From NCBI RefSeq assembly GCF_001500045.1, contig NZ_LQIX01000015.1, positions 1-64,000 of the forward strand: a DNA stretch of 64,000 nucleotides, read 5' to 3'. Source of the DNA: Mycobacterium sp. GA-1199. Lineage in GTDB: Bacteria > Actinomycetota > Actinomycetes > Mycobacteriales > Mycobacteriaceae. Shown one piece after another: positions 56,334 through 64,000 of the stretch. Both the position numbers and the translations under genes were made by a program. The notes below the pieces were generated by a model, which saw only the letters and a list, made by a program, of their open reading frames with translations, did no database searches and had not been told where the DNA came from. Position 1 is the stretch's first letter. Every line of letters begins with the position of its first letter.

Positions 56334-56418
56334 GTTCAACTCAAGACGACGCGCAGAAGCGGTTGAATCCAGGGCCGGTGAGCTGGACAAATCGTGTCAC
56401 GCAACAACTCCGAACCTT

Positions 56419-56440
56419 CTGGACATGTGTCCAGACTATA
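56419..56440. promoter_or_regulatory. TetR operator copy 2 with adjoining -10 of the GT4 operon
   Basis: CTGGACATGTGTCCAG (56419-56434) is a perfect 7-2-7 palindrome with the same core as 52588-52601. On the minus strand TATAGT (56435-56440) directly precedes it as a -10, so a bound repressor would cover the transcription start. The gap 56334-56555 holds no gene. Confidence 0.68.
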
Positions 56441-56555
56441 GTTTGACGTGCTAGCGGACGCAACGCGGCCGTGATGCCTTGACTATCACAGTGGCCGGGG
56501 GTGCTGCCCGTCGGCCTCTCGGTTCCGCGGTCCGGTGACCGGGTATCCGCCCGTC

Positions 56556-56957
56556 ATGAGCAGACACATCGAGGCGACCTTCCAGATCGCCAGCTGGGAT
56601 GAGACGCCGTTCGAGGACGGCGACGAGGCCACCAAGCTCACCGAGGCCCTGGTCACCAAACGCTACGAGGGCGACATCCAGGGCACATCGACGACCAAAT
56701 GGCTGTTGGCCTACGCGCCGGACAAGAGCGCGCTGTTCGTCGGCATCGAGCACGTCACCGGGACCGTCGCGGGCACCACCGGCGGCCTGGTATTGCTGCA
56801 CGACGGCGCCTACCGCGACGGCGTGGCCAGTGGGGAGGTCCGGATCGCAGCGGGCACCGGCGGGTTGGCCGAGGCGGCGGGCAGCGGGAAGTTCCGTGCC
56901 GACCCGGCCGGGGCGCTCACCCTCGACGTCGACGGTCTGGACACCGCGGTCACCTAG
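56556..56957 (+). CDS. DUF3224-domain protein
   Basis: From ATG 56556 the protein has 133 residues and a DUF3224 barrel (IEATFQIASWDETPFED, ALVTKRYEGDIQGTSTTKWL, SGEVRIAAGTGGLAEAAGSG). These small proteins are common in actinobacteria; function is not known. It is divergent from the GT4 operon and could share its regulation through the palindrome at 56419. Confidence 0.88.
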   Translation: MSRHIEATFQIASWDETPFEDGDEATKLTEALVTKRYEGDIQGTSTTKWLLAYAPDKSALFVGIEHVTGTVAGTTGGLVLLHDGAYRDGVASGEVRIAAGTGGLAEAAGSGKFRADPAGALTLDVDGLDTAVT

Positions 56958-57035
56958 GAAATCACTCCCTCGCGGCGGCCGTGGGGCACCGATTAGTGGA
57001 AAGACTCCCCCGAGCGGCCCCTTAAGATTGGCTGC

Positions 57036-57152
57036 GTGCAATCGGCCCATCGGCGTGACGTGAGCGTTTACCCTGCGCAATGGGCAAATTTGCGTTTGCT
57101 GCCGGTGTTGCAGCACACCGCCGACCGGTCCGGCCGCCGGGGAGGTGGGTAG
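57036..57152 (+). CDS. Possible leaderless 38-aa upstream ORF before mycP1
   Basis: TAAGAT (57023-57028) is a good -10 and GTG 57036 lies 7 bases after it, so a leaderless transcript would begin with this codon. The frame encodes 38 residues, opening VQSAHRRDVSVYPAQWANLR and ending Arg/Gly-rich, and stops at 57150-57152, just 3 bases before the mycP1 GTG. The mycP1 ribosome site (GGGGAGG) lies inside its last codons, so the two would be coupled. It may be a regulatory leader or a short fragment of a lost gene. Confidence 0.4.
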   Translation: MQSAHRRDVSVYPAQWANLRLLPVLQHTADRSGRRGGG

Positions 57153-57155
57153 CGC

Positions 57156-58514
57156 GTGCGGCGCACTCTCGAACGCGTCGGCATCCTGACGGCGGTGCTG
57201 CTGCTCACAGTGATCGCCGCTCCTCCGGCAACGGCGATCGAGCCGCCGACGATCGATCCCGTCGCGGTGCCGCCGGATGAGACCGGGCCCGATCAGCCGA
57301 TGGAGCAGCGCCGGGTCTGTTCGGCGCCGACGGTGTTTCCCAATGCGAACTTCGCCGACCGGCCGTGGGCGAATGACTACCTGCGGTTGTCCGAGGCGCA
57401 GAAGTTCGCGACGGGCGCGGGCGTGACCGTCGCGGTGATCGACACCGGTGTCGTCGGCTCGCCGCGAGTGCCCGCCGAACCGGGCGGAGACTTCGTCGAC
57501 CAGGCCGGCAACGGCCTGTCGGACTGCGACGCGCACGGCACGTTGACCGCGTCGATCATCGCCGGACGTCCCGCCCCGAACGACGGCTTCGTCGGCGTCG
57601 CGCCCGACGCCCGCATCCTGTCGCTGCGGCAGACCTCCGAGGCGTTCCAGACGGTGGGCACACGCCAGGACCCCAACGACCCGAACGCCACGCAGACCGC
57701 CGGATCGCTGCGCAGTCTTGCGCGCGCGGTGGTGCACGCGGCCAATCTCGGCGCTCAGGTCATCAACATCAGCGAGGCGGCCTGCTACAAGGTCACCCGC
57801 CCGATCAACGAGACCAGCCTGGGCGCCGCGATCAACTACGCGGTCAACGTCAAAGGCGCGGTCATCATCGTCGCCGCAGGCAACACCGGCCAGGATTGCG
57901 CGCAGAACCCGCCCGCCGATCCCGCGGTGCCGACCGATCCGCGCGGCTGGAAGCAGGTGCAGACGATCGTCAGCCCGGCCTGGTATTCACCGCTGGTGCT
58001 GACGGTCGGCGGGATCGCCCAGAACGGGCAGCCGAGCACGTTCTCGATGTCGGGCCCGTGGTTGGGCGCCGCGGCGCCTGCCGAGAACCTCGTCGCGCTC
58101 GGCTACGACGGCAACCCGGTCAACGCGCTGCAGGGCCAGGACGGCCCGATCCCCATTAGCGGAACGTCGTTCGCCGCGGCCTATGTCTCCGGTCTGGCGG
58201 CGCTGCTCAAGCAGCGCTTCCCCGCGCTCACGCCGGCCCAGATCATGAACCGGATCACCGCGACGGCGCGGCACCCGGGCGGTGGTGTCGACAACTATGT
58301 CGGCGCCGGGGCCGTCGACCCGGTCGCGGCGTTGACGTGGGACGTGCCCGCCGGCCCGGAGCGGGTGCAGTACCGGGTCAAGGAGGTGCCGCCCCCGGTG
58401 TTCACCCCGCCGCCGGATCGCGGGCCGATCACCGCCGTGGTCGTCGCCGGAGCCGGGCTCGCGGCCGCGCTCGGGCTCGGCGCGCTGGCCCGGCGCGCAT
58501 TGAGGCGCCGATGA
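57156..58514 (+). CDS. mycP1: Mycosin protease MycP1
   Basis: The 452-residue subtilisin-like serine protease of type VII secretion has a signal peptide (residues 1-27), catalytic Asp96 (VIDTGV), His127 (DAHGT) and Ser338 (SGTSFAAAY), the oxyanion Asn243, and a C-terminal membrane helix (ITAVVVAGAGLAAALGLGAL). It is periplasmic and stabilises the ESX complex; MycP1 also cleaves EspB. It starts at GTG 57156 after GGGGAGG and overlaps eccE1 by four bases. Sequence and partners favour the ESX-1 type. Confidence 0.95.
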   Translation: MRRTLERVGILTAVLLLTVIAAPPATAIEPPTIDPVAVPPDETGPDQPMEQRRVCSAPTVFPNANFADRPWANDYLRLSEAQKFATGAGVTVAVIDTGVVGSPRVPAEPGGDFVDQAGNGLSDCDAHGTLTASIIAGRPAPNDGFVGVAPDARILSLRQTSEAFQTVGTRQDPNDPNATQTAGSLRSLARAVVHAANLGAQVINISEAACYKVTRPINETSLGAAINYAVNVKGAVIIVAAGNTGQDCAQNPPADPAVPTDPRGWKQVQTIVSPAWYSPLVLTVGGIAQNGQPSTFSMSGPWLGAAAPAENLVALGYDGNPVNALQGQDGPIPISGTSFAAAYVSGLAALLKQRFPALTPAQIMNRITATARHPGGGVDNYVGAGAVDPVAALTWDVPAGPERVQYRVKEVPPPVFTPPPDRGPITAVVVAGAGLAAALGLGALARRALRRR

Positions 58515-59908
58515 ACAGGATTCTCGGCATGTTCGGCCTGCGATTCACGACGGGCCACGCGATCTGGGCGGCGGCGTTGATCCCTGCGACCATTCTGGTG
58601 TTCGCCGAACTGAACCTGCTGTGGCTCGGAATCACGATCGCCGTGCTGATCGGGCTGGGCTCGGTGGTGACCATCCGCGGGTTGCGGATCACCGGTTGGG
58701 TGGCCGCGGTGTTCGCGTGGCGGCGCAGGCATCGCGACATTCCGCAGCAGCCGTCGGAACCCGCGGTGGGCGCCACCGTGATGCCGGGTGATCACGTCGC
58801 CGTGCGCTGGCAGGACGAGCACCTGGTGGCCGCCGTCGAGCTGGTGCCGCGTCCGTTCACCCCGACGGTGATCGTCAACGGCGCCGCATTCACCGACGAC
58901 GTCGTCGACACCCGGCTCGTCGAAGAACTCGTCGCCGCACACTGCCCCGACCTCGAAGCCGACGTGGTGTCATCGGGGTATCGCGTCGGCAAAACCGCAC
59001 CCGCCACGCTGATTTCGCTCTACGAACAGGTCGTCGGCCCGTATCCGGCTCCGGCGAATCGGCGCACCTGGATCGTGCTGCGCGCCCATCCGGAGTCCAC
59101 CCGCAAATCCTCGCAGCGCCGCGAGTCCGGGGTCGCCGGGCTGGCGCGGTACCTGGTGGCTTCGGCGACGCGGATCGCGGATCAGTTGGCCGGCAACGGA
59201 ATCGACGCCCGCCCCGCGCGCAGCTTCGACGATCTCGACCGGGCCACCGAGATCAGTTACGAGCGCGAGACGTGGTCGGCGATCAAGGGCCGCAGCACGT
59301 TCACCGCGGCCTACACCGCGCCGGGCGGGCCGGACGTGTGGTGGTCGGCGCGCGCCGACCATACGATCACCAGGGTCCGCATCCGGCCCGGTGAGGCCCC
59401 CCGCTCGACAGTCCTGCTGACCACGTTGGCCAATCCGGCTACACCGCGCGGCTTTTCGTGTCTGTTCGGCGGGCAGCGGGCGGCCCTGCACGGCATCAGC
59501 CCGGTCGGCGACCGCCACTACGAACTGCCGATCGGGTCGGCGGGGGTACTGGTCGGTGAGACCGCCGACCGCTACCCCGTCTACATGCCGTTCGACGACG
59601 TCGACGTGAGCATCAACCTCGGCGACTCCCGACTGTTCACCCAGTTCATCGTGCGGTCCGCGGCGGCCGGTGCGGTCGTCACCCTGACGCCGCAGTTCAC
59701 CGAGTTCGCCGGATACGTCAACGCCAGGATCGGGCGCGAGGCGAAGGTGGCGTGGCCGCATGCGACGACGTATCTGGGCCCGCATCCGGGCATCGGCCGG
59801 GTTGTGTTGCGCACCAACTACATCGAGACGCCCCGTCATCGCCAACTACCGATACGGCTGATCAATCCGCGCGAGGAAAGCCGCTACCAGATGGTCCTCG
59901 AGGGCTGA
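58511..59908 (+). CDS. eccE1: ESX secretion component EccE1
   Basis: The 465-residue protein matches EccE1 (462 in M. tuberculosis) in layout. Two N-terminal membrane helices (GHAIWAAALIPATILVFAEL and TIAVLIGLGSVVTI) are followed by a long cytoplasmic domain. EccE lies at the edge of the ESX membrane pore. ATG 58511 overlaps the mycP1 stop. No eccB, eccC or eccD gene is visible nearby. Confidence 0.93.
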   Translation: MNRILGMFGLRFTTGHAIWAAALIPATILVFAELNLLWLGITIAVLIGLGSVVTIRGLRITGWVAAVFAWRRRHRDIPQQPSEPAVGATVMPGDHVAVRWQDEHLVAAVELVPRPFTPTVIVNGAAFTDDVVDTRLVEELVAAHCPDLEADVVSSGYRVGKTAPATLISLYEQVVGPYPAPANRRTWIVLRAHPESTRKSSQRRESGVAGLARYLVASATRIADQLAGNGIDARPARSFDDLDRATEISYERETWSAIKGRSTFTAAYTAPGGPDVWWSARADHTITRVRIRPGEAPRSTVLLTTLANPATPRGFSCLFGGQRAALHGISPVGDRHYELPIGSAGVLVGETADRYPVYMPFDDVDVSINLGDSRLFTQFIVRSAAAGAVVTLTPQFTEFAGYVNARIGREAKVAWPHATTYLGPHPGIGRVVLRTNYIETPRHRQLPIRLINPREESRYQMVLEG

Positions 59909-59929
59909 CATGCGGGCGCAAGGGTAGCG

Positions 59930-61465
59930 ATGGGCGAGATCCAGCGGGTCGAACCGGCGGAGCTCGCCAAGCTTGCCGCAGAGATGCGCGGAACGCAGTG
60001 GCACAACCCCGTCGCCGAAGCGGTGGTGCCGCCGGATGCGCTGCCGTCGTCGGCGGCCGCGGTTGCCAATCTGAACGCAAATGCGCAGTCGCTACTCGAG
60101 TTTCAGCGGTGGGCCGAGGCCGAGAACCGACGCATCGCCGAGATGCTGCAGATCGCCGCCGACGCCTACACCGAGGTCGACGAGACCTCCGGCCGGGCCA
60201 TCGAGAACCCTTCTCGCCGGGCAGCGATCGAAGCGATCGCGGTGCCCGCCCCGACGACGCCGCCGCCGCCACTTCCTCATCCGGTCGGCGCACTTCGGCC
60301 CCTCGATGCGGCCGGCTACAGCGACGTGCACAAGACACAGGCGGACCTGGTCGCCGGGGACAACGGTGCGTCGCTGAAAACGGCCACGCTGCAGTGGGGC
60401 CTGGCCGGCACCCGGGTTTCCGACCACGCGCCGCGGCCGCCCAGCGGCGACTGGGAGGGTCGGGCCGCCGACGCCGCGTACGCCCGGATGGCCGAGTTCG
60501 GTGGCTGGCTTCGGCAACTGGCCGAGGGGTGGCACGACCTCGCCGAGGCGGCGGCCAAAATCGTTGCCGCACACGACACCGCGAAGGCCGAGCACGCCGG
60601 CATCCACACCGAGTATGTGGCGTTGGAGACCCAGTTGCGCGAGCTCGCGGCACGGGCGACCGTGGGCAACTCCGTCGCGACCTCCCGTGAGATGGCGCAG
60701 ATCCAGCAGCGGATGGCCGAGCTGCAGCACCGGTCCGACGAGGTACGCCGGGACTATGCGAGCGACGCGACCTTCTCACCCGTCCGACCCGAAATGCCGT
60801 CCAACCCGGACACCGCCAGCTCCGCCGTCGTCGGCGGTCCCGGCGGTACCGGCGCTACCGGCGCTACCGGCGCGCAGCCCGGCGGTGAGCTGTCCTCGTA
60901 CGGCCCGACCGGGTCACCGAAGGGGGCCGATGGTGCGACGCGCTCCGATGCTGCCCCGGCCGGAGGTGGCGCCCTGGCAGGAGGAGGCGCATCAGCCGGC
61001 GGTGGCGCCCCGTCGGGCGGTGGTGCGCCATCGGCGGGCAGCGGTACCCCGGGCAGGGGTGCGGCGGCCGGCCGGACGTCGGCGACCGATCCTCGGGTGC
61101 GCCCCGCCGCCCTCGGCGGTGCCGGACCAAGCGGCGGGAGAGGCGGTGGTGCTGGCGGCGGTGGGAGGCCGGCGACGCCGATGTCGGCACCGGTGACCGC
61201 GGAGACGGTCGCGCCCGCACCGACCGGGCCGGGCGCGGCGGGCGCCGCACCGGGATCCTCGCCGGATGCCCGCGCGGGTACGGCGATGGCCGGCGGTATG
61301 GCGCCGATGGCGCACGGCGCGGGCGCCCAGCAGGGCAAGGAGAAGCGACGCGATCCCCGGCTGGCGCCCGACGAGGATCTCTACACCGAGGACCGACCGT
61401 GGACCGAGGCGGTCGTCGGCAACCGCAGGCGCAGGGCGGACCGCGAGAGTCGAGACGCCACGTGA
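59930..61465 (+). CDS. espB: ESX-1 secreted protein EspB
   Basis: The 511-residue protein has a PE/PPE-like helical N-terminal part (to about residue 285) with the WxG turn in SGDWEGRAAD. A Gly/Ala/Pro-rich disordered region follows (about 300-460). The conserved C-terminus LYTEDRPWTEAVVGNRRRR is nearly the same as in Rv3881c. EspB is exported by ESX-1, cleaved by MycP1, and forms ring oligomers. It follows eccE1 by 21 bases and overlaps espL (GTGA). The disordered region is longer than in M. tuberculosis. Confidence 0.92.
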   Translation: MGEIQRVEPAELAKLAAEMRGTQWHNPVAEAVVPPDALPSSAAAVANLNANAQSLLEFQRWAEAENRRIAEMLQIAADAYTEVDETSGRAIENPSRRAAIEAIAVPAPTTPPPPLPHPVGALRPLDAAGYSDVHKTQADLVAGDNGASLKTATLQWGLAGTRVSDHAPRPPSGDWEGRAADAAYARMAEFGGWLRQLAEGWHDLAEAAAKIVAAHDTAKAEHAGIHTEYVALETQLRELAARATVGNSVATSREMAQIQQRMAELQHRSDEVRRDYASDATFSPVRPEMPSNPDTASSAVVGGPGGTGATGATGAQPGGELSSYGPTGSPKGADGATRSDAAPAGGGALAGGGASAGGGAPSGGGAPSAGSGTPGRGAAAGRTSATDPRVRPAALGGAGPSGGRGGGAGGGGRPATPMSAPVTAETVAPAPTGPGAAGAAPGSSPDARAGTAMAGGMAPMAHGAGAQQGKEKRRDPRLAPDEDLYTEDRPWTEAVVGNRRRRADRESRDAT

Positions 61466-61791
61466 CCGAGGATATGCATCCCGACGTCGCCGCCGTGCTG
61501 CGGCAGGCGCAGCAATTGCAGTCGCTCATGGACGATCAGCTGCACCGGATGAACTCGCAAACCTTCACCGGCACCGATGAATCCGAGACGGTGCGGGTGA
61601 CGCTGGACGGTCATCACAACGTTACGGGCGTCGTCATCGAGGACGGCCTGCTGGGTCTGGGAGTCGAGGAGGTCCAGAAGCGGCTCAACGAGGCGCTGCG
61701 CGAGGCGACGGCCGCGGCCGGCGCGTCGCTGCAGGCCGACCGGGACCGGATCGACGCCGCCGTCGCCGACATCACCGATCAAAACCGCTAG
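61462..61791 (+). CDS. espL: EspL (YbaB/EbfC-like), ESX-1 accessory protein
   Basis: From GTG 61462 the protein has 109 residues (Rv3880c 115). It has the YbaB-like fold, with an N-terminal coiled coil (VAAVLRQAQQLQSLMDD), a central sheet (VRVTLDGHHNVTGVVIEDGL) and a C-terminal helix. EspL supports EspB stability in M. tuberculosis. It ends the operon. The next genes are convergent and unrelated, with a 4-base overlap. Confidence 0.9.
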   Translation: MTEDMHPDVAAVLRQAQQLQSLMDDQLHRMNSQTFTGTDESETVRVTLDGHHNVTGVVIEDGLLGLGVEEVQKRLNEALREATAAAGASLQADRDRIDAAVADITDQNR

Positions 61792-62285
61792 CGCACACCC
61801 TCTTTGGCGTACACCACGCGGAGCACGTGGGCCACCTCCGGCCCCATCACCGTGTCGGCGAGCTCGCAGAAGGTGGCCACGAATTCCGGCCCGTGCGACG
61901 GCGCCACCTCACACAGGTGGTGTGCGATCTCGTGCAGAACCACCAATTCCCGCAGCGCCCACCGGGTCTGGACCTCGGGTACCGCGATGACTGCACCGCC
62001 GTCGTCGTCGACCTCGTAGTGGGCGGCGCCGGCTCCGCGCCTGGGCCGCACACCCAGCGGAGCCACCCGTGGCCACCGTGCCCGCACGGCAGGCAGCGCC
62101 AGCACGTCGTCGACATATCGCTGCACCGTCTCCACCGAGGCGAACCGCGCCTCGGGCGGCAACGTCAACGAGGTCCCGAAGAAGTCGATGACGCGGTTGC
62201 CGCGCTCGGCGGTCCTGTCGAACAACGTCCGGACGAACTCCTCGGCGGCGTACACCTTCGCCCGTTGGGTGTCGCGCGGCGTCAC
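61788..62285 (-). CDS. TIGR04338-type putative metallohydrolase
   Basis: The 165-residue protein contains a zinc-protease-like HExxH (VLHEIAHHL) with a following HGPEFVATFCELAD. This is the SprT-like or TIGR04338 pattern in actinobacteria. No signal peptide is seen, so it is cytoplasmic. It overlaps the next upstream gene (DUF2786) by four bases, and the pair forms an operon. Function is unknown. Confidence 0.85.
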   Translation of the reverse strand: MTPRDTQRAKVYAAEEFVRTLFDRTAERGNRVIDFFGTSLTLPPEARFASVETVQRYVDDVLALPAVRARWPRVAPLGVRPRRGAGAAHYEVDDDGGAVIAVPEVQTRWALRELVVLHEIAHHLCEVAPSHGPEFVATFCELADTVMGPEVAHVLRVVYAKEGVR

Positions 62286-63058
62286 GTCTCCCCGGAGCCG
62301 CGGCGTCCGTTGCCGGGCAATGCGGAACGGGCATTCGCGAGTTCGGGGCTGGGCCCCAGCCTGGCCTTGCGGCCCGCGCGGTCACCCGCGCGGCGGGCGG
62401 CCGAGGAGTAGCCGGCCGTCGCGCTGGTCGCCCGCCACGTCCCACGGGCCTGCGACGTGTCGCGGTAGAAGTCGCGCAGCTCGAGGTCCTTGTCCCGCAA
62501 CGCGATCGCGGTGCCCGGCTGGCTGTCGCGGCTGTTCGTGGCCTCCCGGCGTGCCTCCTCACGCGCCTCGACCAGCCGCTGGCCGATGCGGGCGCCGAAC
62601 GCCAACTGGAAGTTGATCCGCGCGGTGATGGTGGGCGTGGGGCGGTGGGCACCCGATTCGATGTAGGCCTGCGAGGCCTTGACCATCTGCATGACCAGGC
62701 TGGCGTAGAGCGCATGGCTGGCGTCGATGTCCTCGGGGAAGCCGTAGGCGTAGACGAACGTCGAGTTCGACGCGACGTCGCATTTGACGTCGTTGGCGTG
62801 TGCGATCACGGTGAACAACTGCACATACGTCCGCAACCCTCGGCTGCCGGCGTTGCCGATCGTGATCGTGCGCTGCACCGGCATCTGCGCCTTGGTGCGC
62901 TGATCGGAGTGCGACCGCGCGACCGCCAGATCGATGGAGGTGGCCGTGGCCAACCGCTGCGCCGCGGCCATGAAGGCATCCGCCTCGTGCGGGTTGTCGG
63001 TGCCCTCGGCCTGACGGAGCAGGGCGGCGATGCGGGCCAGCATCTTGTCGTCGCTCAT
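62282..63058 (-). CDS. DUF2786-domain protein
   Basis: The 258-residue protein starts with the DUF2786 block KMLARIAALLRQAEGTDNPH followed by EADAFMAAAQRLA. A longer conserved central region follows (YVQLFTVIAHANDVKCDV), and the C-terminal third is Arg/Ala/Gly-rich and probably disordered. It is always paired with the metallohydrolase below as far as I recall. Function is unknown; the pair may act on nucleic acid or phage. Confidence 0.85.
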   Translation of the reverse strand: MSDDKMLARIAALLRQAEGTDNPHEADAFMAAAQRLATATSIDLAVARSHSDQRTKAQMPVQRTITIGNAGSRGLRTYVQLFTVIAHANDVKCDVASNSTFVYAYGFPEDIDASHALYASLVMQMVKASQAYIESGAHRPTPTITARINFQLAFGARIGQRLVEAREEARREATNSRDSQPGTAIALRDKDLELRDFYRDTSQARGTWRATSATAGYSSAARRAGDRAGRKARLGPSPELANARSALPGNGRRGSGET

Positions 63059-63067
63059 GGCGCCAGG

Positions 63068-64000
63068 TTAGGGCTGCTCGGCGACGAAGCGGTCCAGGGC
63101 TTCGACAACCTGTGGAGAAAGCGGGTCTTGGGAGGCGTAGTTGGCGACGTTGTCGCTCGGGTCGTCGCGCAGCACGTGGTTGACACCCTCGAGTTCGACA
63201 ACCGTCAGCGCGGTGTGCCGCAGTGCGTCGGCGAGGGGTCTGATCGAGTCGCACGACGCCTGCGCGTCGGAGTCCGAACAGGTCAGCAGGACCGGCGTGG
63301 CTGCGGGCACCGCGGCCGCCAGTGTCAGCGGGTCGATCTTGTCGGCTTCGACGACCGCGTTGACGTTGCCCGGGTTCAGCATCGCGCCGAGGCCCTCGGG
63401 CAAGTGCGCGGGGACCGTCCCCGTGGTACGGACCTGCTCGACGGCCGCCAGCCACGCGGACAGCGCCTCGGGAGTGGCGTTGGCGCGTACCCGGTTGGTG
63501 ATGATGTCGAGGTAGCGGCCGGGCAGGGGCTGAAGAAGGCCGAGCGCGTGGATCTTCGGAGCCTCGGCGTCGGTGTCGCCGGCCAGTGTCAGCGCGTGGA
63601 TGGTGCCTTCGCCCACTGCGTAGACGGAGATGCGGGAGTCGTCGGTGCGCGGCTGGTCAGCCAGGAAGCGCACCGCGGCTTTCGCGCCCGTGGTGTACAC
63701 CGAGCTGACCACCTCGGTGGGGCGCTGGGCGTAAGGGCCGAGGCCGGTCTGGCCGGTGCCGACCTTGTCGTAGCGCAGGCTGGCCACGTCGCGGTCCGAC
63801 AGCAGTTCGGCCAGTTGGCGCATGTTGCCGACCGGCCCGGCGACCTGGTTGTCGCCGTTGCGGTCGGTGGCGCCGCTCTCGGAGATCAGCAGTGCGGCGG
63901 GCCCCGTGCCCTCGCCGGTCTCGTGCCGATAAGTGCCGTGGACGGTCAGCCCGGCGGCGGTGAAAGTGACGTTCTCGTCGACCCATTGCACATCGCCCGA
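63068..64000 (-). CDS. Alpha/beta-hydrolase family protein, N-terminus beyond window
   Basis: The visible part is at least 307 residues. It has the alpha/beta-hydrolase elements LLISESGATDRNGDN, ASLRYDKVGTGQTGLGP and C-terminal VVELEGVNHVLRDDP (catalytic His region). The nucleophile elbow (usually GxSxG) reads VYAVGEGTIHAL, where Ser is replaced by Glu, so activity is doubtful. A GTG at 63991 is possible, but the frame stays open to the window edge, so an N-terminal signal region probably lies outside. Confidence 0.8.
   Translation of the reverse strand, partial: SGDVQWVDENVTFTAAGLTVHGTYRHETGEGTGPAALLISESGATDRNGDNQVAGPVGNMRQLAELLSDRDVASLRYDKVGTGQTGLGPYAQRPTEVVSSVYTTGAKAAVRFLADQPRTDDSRISVYAVGEGTIHALTLAGDTDAEAPKIHALGLLQPLPGRYLDIITNRVRANATPEALSAWLAAVEQVRTTGTVPAHLPEGLGAMLNPGNVNAVVEADKIDPLTLAAAVPAATPVLLTCSDSDAQASCDSIRPLADALRHTALTVVELEGVNHVLRDDPSDNVANYASQDPLSPQVVEALDRFVAEQP

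Noticed and set aside
60900..61330. Frameshift or recombination scar in espB
   Set aside because: The Gly/Ala-rich segment is low complexity but stays in frame, and the conserved C-terminus follows. Disordered regions of EspB vary in length.

Overview
The window is high-GC actinobacterial DNA and almost certainly comes from a mycobacterium, probably a fast-growing Mycolicibacterium-type species. The order bfrB, glpQ1, a DUF4328 membrane protein, an SOD gene, an Rv3847-like gene, a UPF0016 gene, espR, an Rv3850-like gene, hns, rraA, ethA/ethR, a PHP-domain gene and gltD/gltB matches the Rv3841-Rv3859c segment of M. tuberculosis, and mycosin/EccE/EspB/EspL genes lie at the far end. Locus names are recalled from memory, not searched. 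No rRNA, tRNA or CRISPR array was recognised.

1-12.3 kb: end of an LCP gene, ferritin bfrB behind IdeR-like boxes, glpQ1, a rhodanese, an intergenic cluster of DnaA-box-like 9-mers, and a divergent nickel-SOD pair (sodN and its maturation protease) where related genomes carry sodA. Next come a yybP-ykoY-type Mn riboswitch with its UPF0016 exporter gene, espR, a convergent ImmA-like protease plus DUF6545 membrane pair, a CopC/CopD copper module and the Lys/Ala-rich Hns-like protein.

12.3-23 kb: an insertion relative to M. tuberculosis (MerR/TipA-like regulator and a cyclase-ATPase fusion, coupled to rraA), an IS30-family element that splits a palindromic terminator, ethA/ethR with operator, a DinB3-like polymerase with a possible LexA box over its start codon, a second Lys/Ala-rich protein and a PHP protein.

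23-42.5 kb: ion and metal traffic (ArsR-SulP, TrkA-like protein, K+/H+ antiporter, copper-type P1B ATPase with a CsoR/RicR-like box, CLC channel), an LLM oxidoreductase, a polysaccharide deacetylase, glutamate synthase gltB-gltD, a thioesterase-like protein, dps and an AlkA-like glycosylase.

42.5-56.5 kb: accessory genes. These include a 13E12-type HNH gene with an SOS box, a KstR-boxed operon (NTF2-like, 3beta-HSD-like, methyltransferase), msrB-msrA, tandem CYP138-like P450s with a divergent TetR, and a cluster (TetR, two methyltransferases, an alpha/alpha-barrel protein, a GT4 glycosyltransferase) bracketed by two near-identical palindromes.

56.5-64 kb: a DUF3224 gene, then mycP-eccE-espB-espL behind a possible leaderless small ORF. 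It is followed by unrelated convergent genes, so this ESX-1 arm appears detached from the core secretion genes. The last gene runs off the window.
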